The notes under the pieces were generated by a model. The model saw only the letters and a program-made list of their open reading frames with translations, was not told the DNA's origin and ran no database searches. From the NCBI RefSeq assembly GCF_030651495.1, contig NZ_JAUSFI010000101.1, forward strand, positions 62,001 to 126,000: DNA of 64,000 bases, given 5' to 3'. This document shows, one piece after another, positions 63,000 to 64,000 of the stretch (position 1 is its first letter; each line of letters starts with the position of its first letter). The translations under genes were made by a program, and so were the position numbers. This stretch comes from Undibacterium sp. (GTDB taxonomy: Bacteria; Pseudomonadota; Gammaproteobacteria; Burkholderiales; Burkholderiaceae_D).

Positions 63000-63053
63000 A
63001 GATACGGACGATGACAAGGAACATCGCGCTAACATTTTTCTACTCATATAATC

Positions 63054-63082
63054 AAAAAGGGTTCCTTGCGGAACCCTTTTTT
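63054..63082 (+). terminator. Terminator between the GGDEF and ompW genes
   Basis: Stem AAAAAGGGTTCC/GGAACCCTTTTT with a 4-nt loop and T6. The genes converge, and the A/T tracts on both sides allow use in both directions. Confidence 0.9.
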
Positions 63083-63108
63083 ATCTCACAAGAATGAACA
63101 CCGGACAA

Positions 63109-63780
63109 TTAAAAACTGTACCCGATACCCATTGAGAATACTACCGGGCGCAGATCAATAGTTGTCTTACGCTCTATACTTCCTGTCGTTGCGGTCATAT
63201 TAGTTTTGACTTTGGCACCTACGACTGAAGCGTTCAGGGACCAGCGACCTGCCAGCTTATAGTTCAAACCAAACTGCGCCGCCAATCCATACGAGTCAGA
63301 CAATTCTATCTTGGTTGGCCCCCCTGTCGCTATGTCGCCAGATGGTGTGGACTGCGCATCAAAGAATTGTGTGTAATTCAAACCGACACCAATAAAAGGA
63401 CGCAATTTATCTGCTGACACACCAAAATTATAATTGACGAATAAGGTTGGCGCTCTTTGCTTAACCCTGGCGGTAACACCAAATGGTGCCAGGGTTCCTC
63501 TTCCAAAAATATTATGTTTAGGCGGAATGCCAGCCGCAAAATCGACATCCCAATGCTCGGTAATCCTGCGTGTATAACCAAGCAACAAGGTAGTTGCATC
63601 ACCCACATTAAGTCCCGCTGGCTGCGGCGTCAGGAAGGCCGGCCCATTACTAGTAAAGTCGGGAGATTGTGAATGCACGGTAACGCCAGCGATACCCGCG
63701 CGCACAGTATTATCTTGTGCCAAAACCGATGCCGATACCAAGCCAAATAACGCGCAAACTGCAAATTGAATTTTGTTCAT
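63109..63780 (-). CDS. ompW: OmpW-family outer-membrane protein
   Basis: 223-residue outer-membrane beta-barrel of eight strands. Signal peptide MNKIQFAVCALFGLVSASVLAQ; 'TTLLLGYTRRITEHWDVDFA', 'TLFVNYNF', 'FIGVGLNYTQFF' and the final '-GIGYSF' aromatic end are family features. Likely a small hydrophobic-solute channel. Confidence 0.93.
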   Translation of the reverse strand: MNKIQFAVCALFGLVSASVLAQDNTVRAGIAGVTVHSQSPDFTSNGPAFLTPQPAGLNVGDATTLLLGYTRRITEHWDVDFAAGIPPKHNIFGRGTLAPFGVTARVKQRAPTLFVNYNFGVSADKLRPFIGVGLNYTQFFDAQSTPSGDIATGGPTKIELSDSYGLAAQFGLNYKLAGRWSLNASVVGAKVKTNMTATTGSIERKTTIDLRPVVFSMGIGYSF

Positions 63781-63795
63781 GATTTCATCCCCCGA

Positions 63796-64000
63796 TTATT
63801 GAGCCAAAACTTGTTGGAAGAAACCACGTGCAGCCGCATTGCAGAACGGTGGAACCAAGCCGCCATGGTAAACACCAGCCACCGCGGTAGCAGGATCCTG
63901 ATTCGCAGCGATTGCAGCGTTGATCGTCGCAGTCTTCACTTGAGCAAAACCAACTTTAGCCGTAGCAAATGGGTCACTTGCACTAGTTGGATCCGAGTCT
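63796..64000 (-). CDS. Unknown protein, C-terminal end only
   Basis: At least 68 codons open to the window edge, stop TAA at 63798-63796. The end reads 'AGVYHGGLVPPFCNAARG' and finishes FFQQVLAQ; the preceding part is Ala/Thr-rich. Its stop is 15 bases before the ompW start codon, so it may be cotranscribed with ompW. No family recognised from this part. Confidence 0.6.
   Translation of the reverse strand, partial: DSDPTSASDPFATAKVGFAQVKTATINAAIAANQDPATAVAGVYHGGLVPPFCNAAARGFFQQVLAQ

Overview
The window looks like chromosome of a betaproteobacterium, most likely Burkholderiales/Oxalobacteraceae with mid-range GC (Undibacterium-like is my guess from gene content, not proven). Supporting features are an Anbu proteasome-type operon, a TctE/QseC-like two-component pair placed in front of a sodium:solute symporter, MurJ, a DUF349 protein, a maleylpyruvate/fumarylpyruvate pair, an SpmA/SpmB-like fusion and OmpW. 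A REP-like palindrome family built around GCGCATATCCCATGCGG is scattered between backbone genes and I see no copy inside the island.

Layout. 1-12.6 kb is backbone: the end of a peptide-type ABC ATPase, the four-gene Anbu operon (ATP-grasp, alpha-E, transglutaminase, Anbu protease), a regulator/kinase/symporter operon, and murJ. At 12600-12690 lies tRNA-Ser(GGA). Its 3' end is repeated exactly (21 nt) at 39802-39822, and everything between is an AT-richer integrative and mobilizable island of about 27 kb: tyrosine integrase, several unknown proteins, a P4-type SF3 helicase, a nuclease-NTPase fusion, a MOBQ mobilization module (TraD-like protein, R1162-like oriT, MobA-like relaxase), a type I restriction-modification operon with an embedded Fic protein, a MITE-like element, a metalloprotease-like lipoprotein, an XRE regulator, a Hachiman defence pair (hamA-hamB), a DUF3223 protein and an ArdA antirestriction protein.

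The most unusual signal is an island-specific repeat family. Its arms are runs of a 9-nt unit, TGGACNNNN, often facing an inverted run GTCCANNNN across a spacer of about 25-30 nt. I find about eight copies, all between genes. Two pairs bracket defence cargo in direct orientation and share homologous right flanks: the copies at 18056 and 21029 enclose the nuclease-NTPase gene alone, and those at 33999 and 38605 enclose hamAB plus the DUF3223 gene. This suggests that the repeats delimit exchangeable cargo modules, possibly a cassette-exchange or replication/packaging signal that I do not recognise.

40-64 kb is backbone again: an L,D-transpeptidase, a two-partner secretion pair (TpsA adhesin with a Pro-rich repeat tail, TpsB transporter), a five-PAS histidine kinase divergent from a receiver-only regulator, aromatic-acid catabolism enzymes, DUF349, an amidohydrolase, membrane proteins, an HDOD protein, a cyclic-nucleotide-binding/GGDEF protein, OmpW and the end of an unknown gene.
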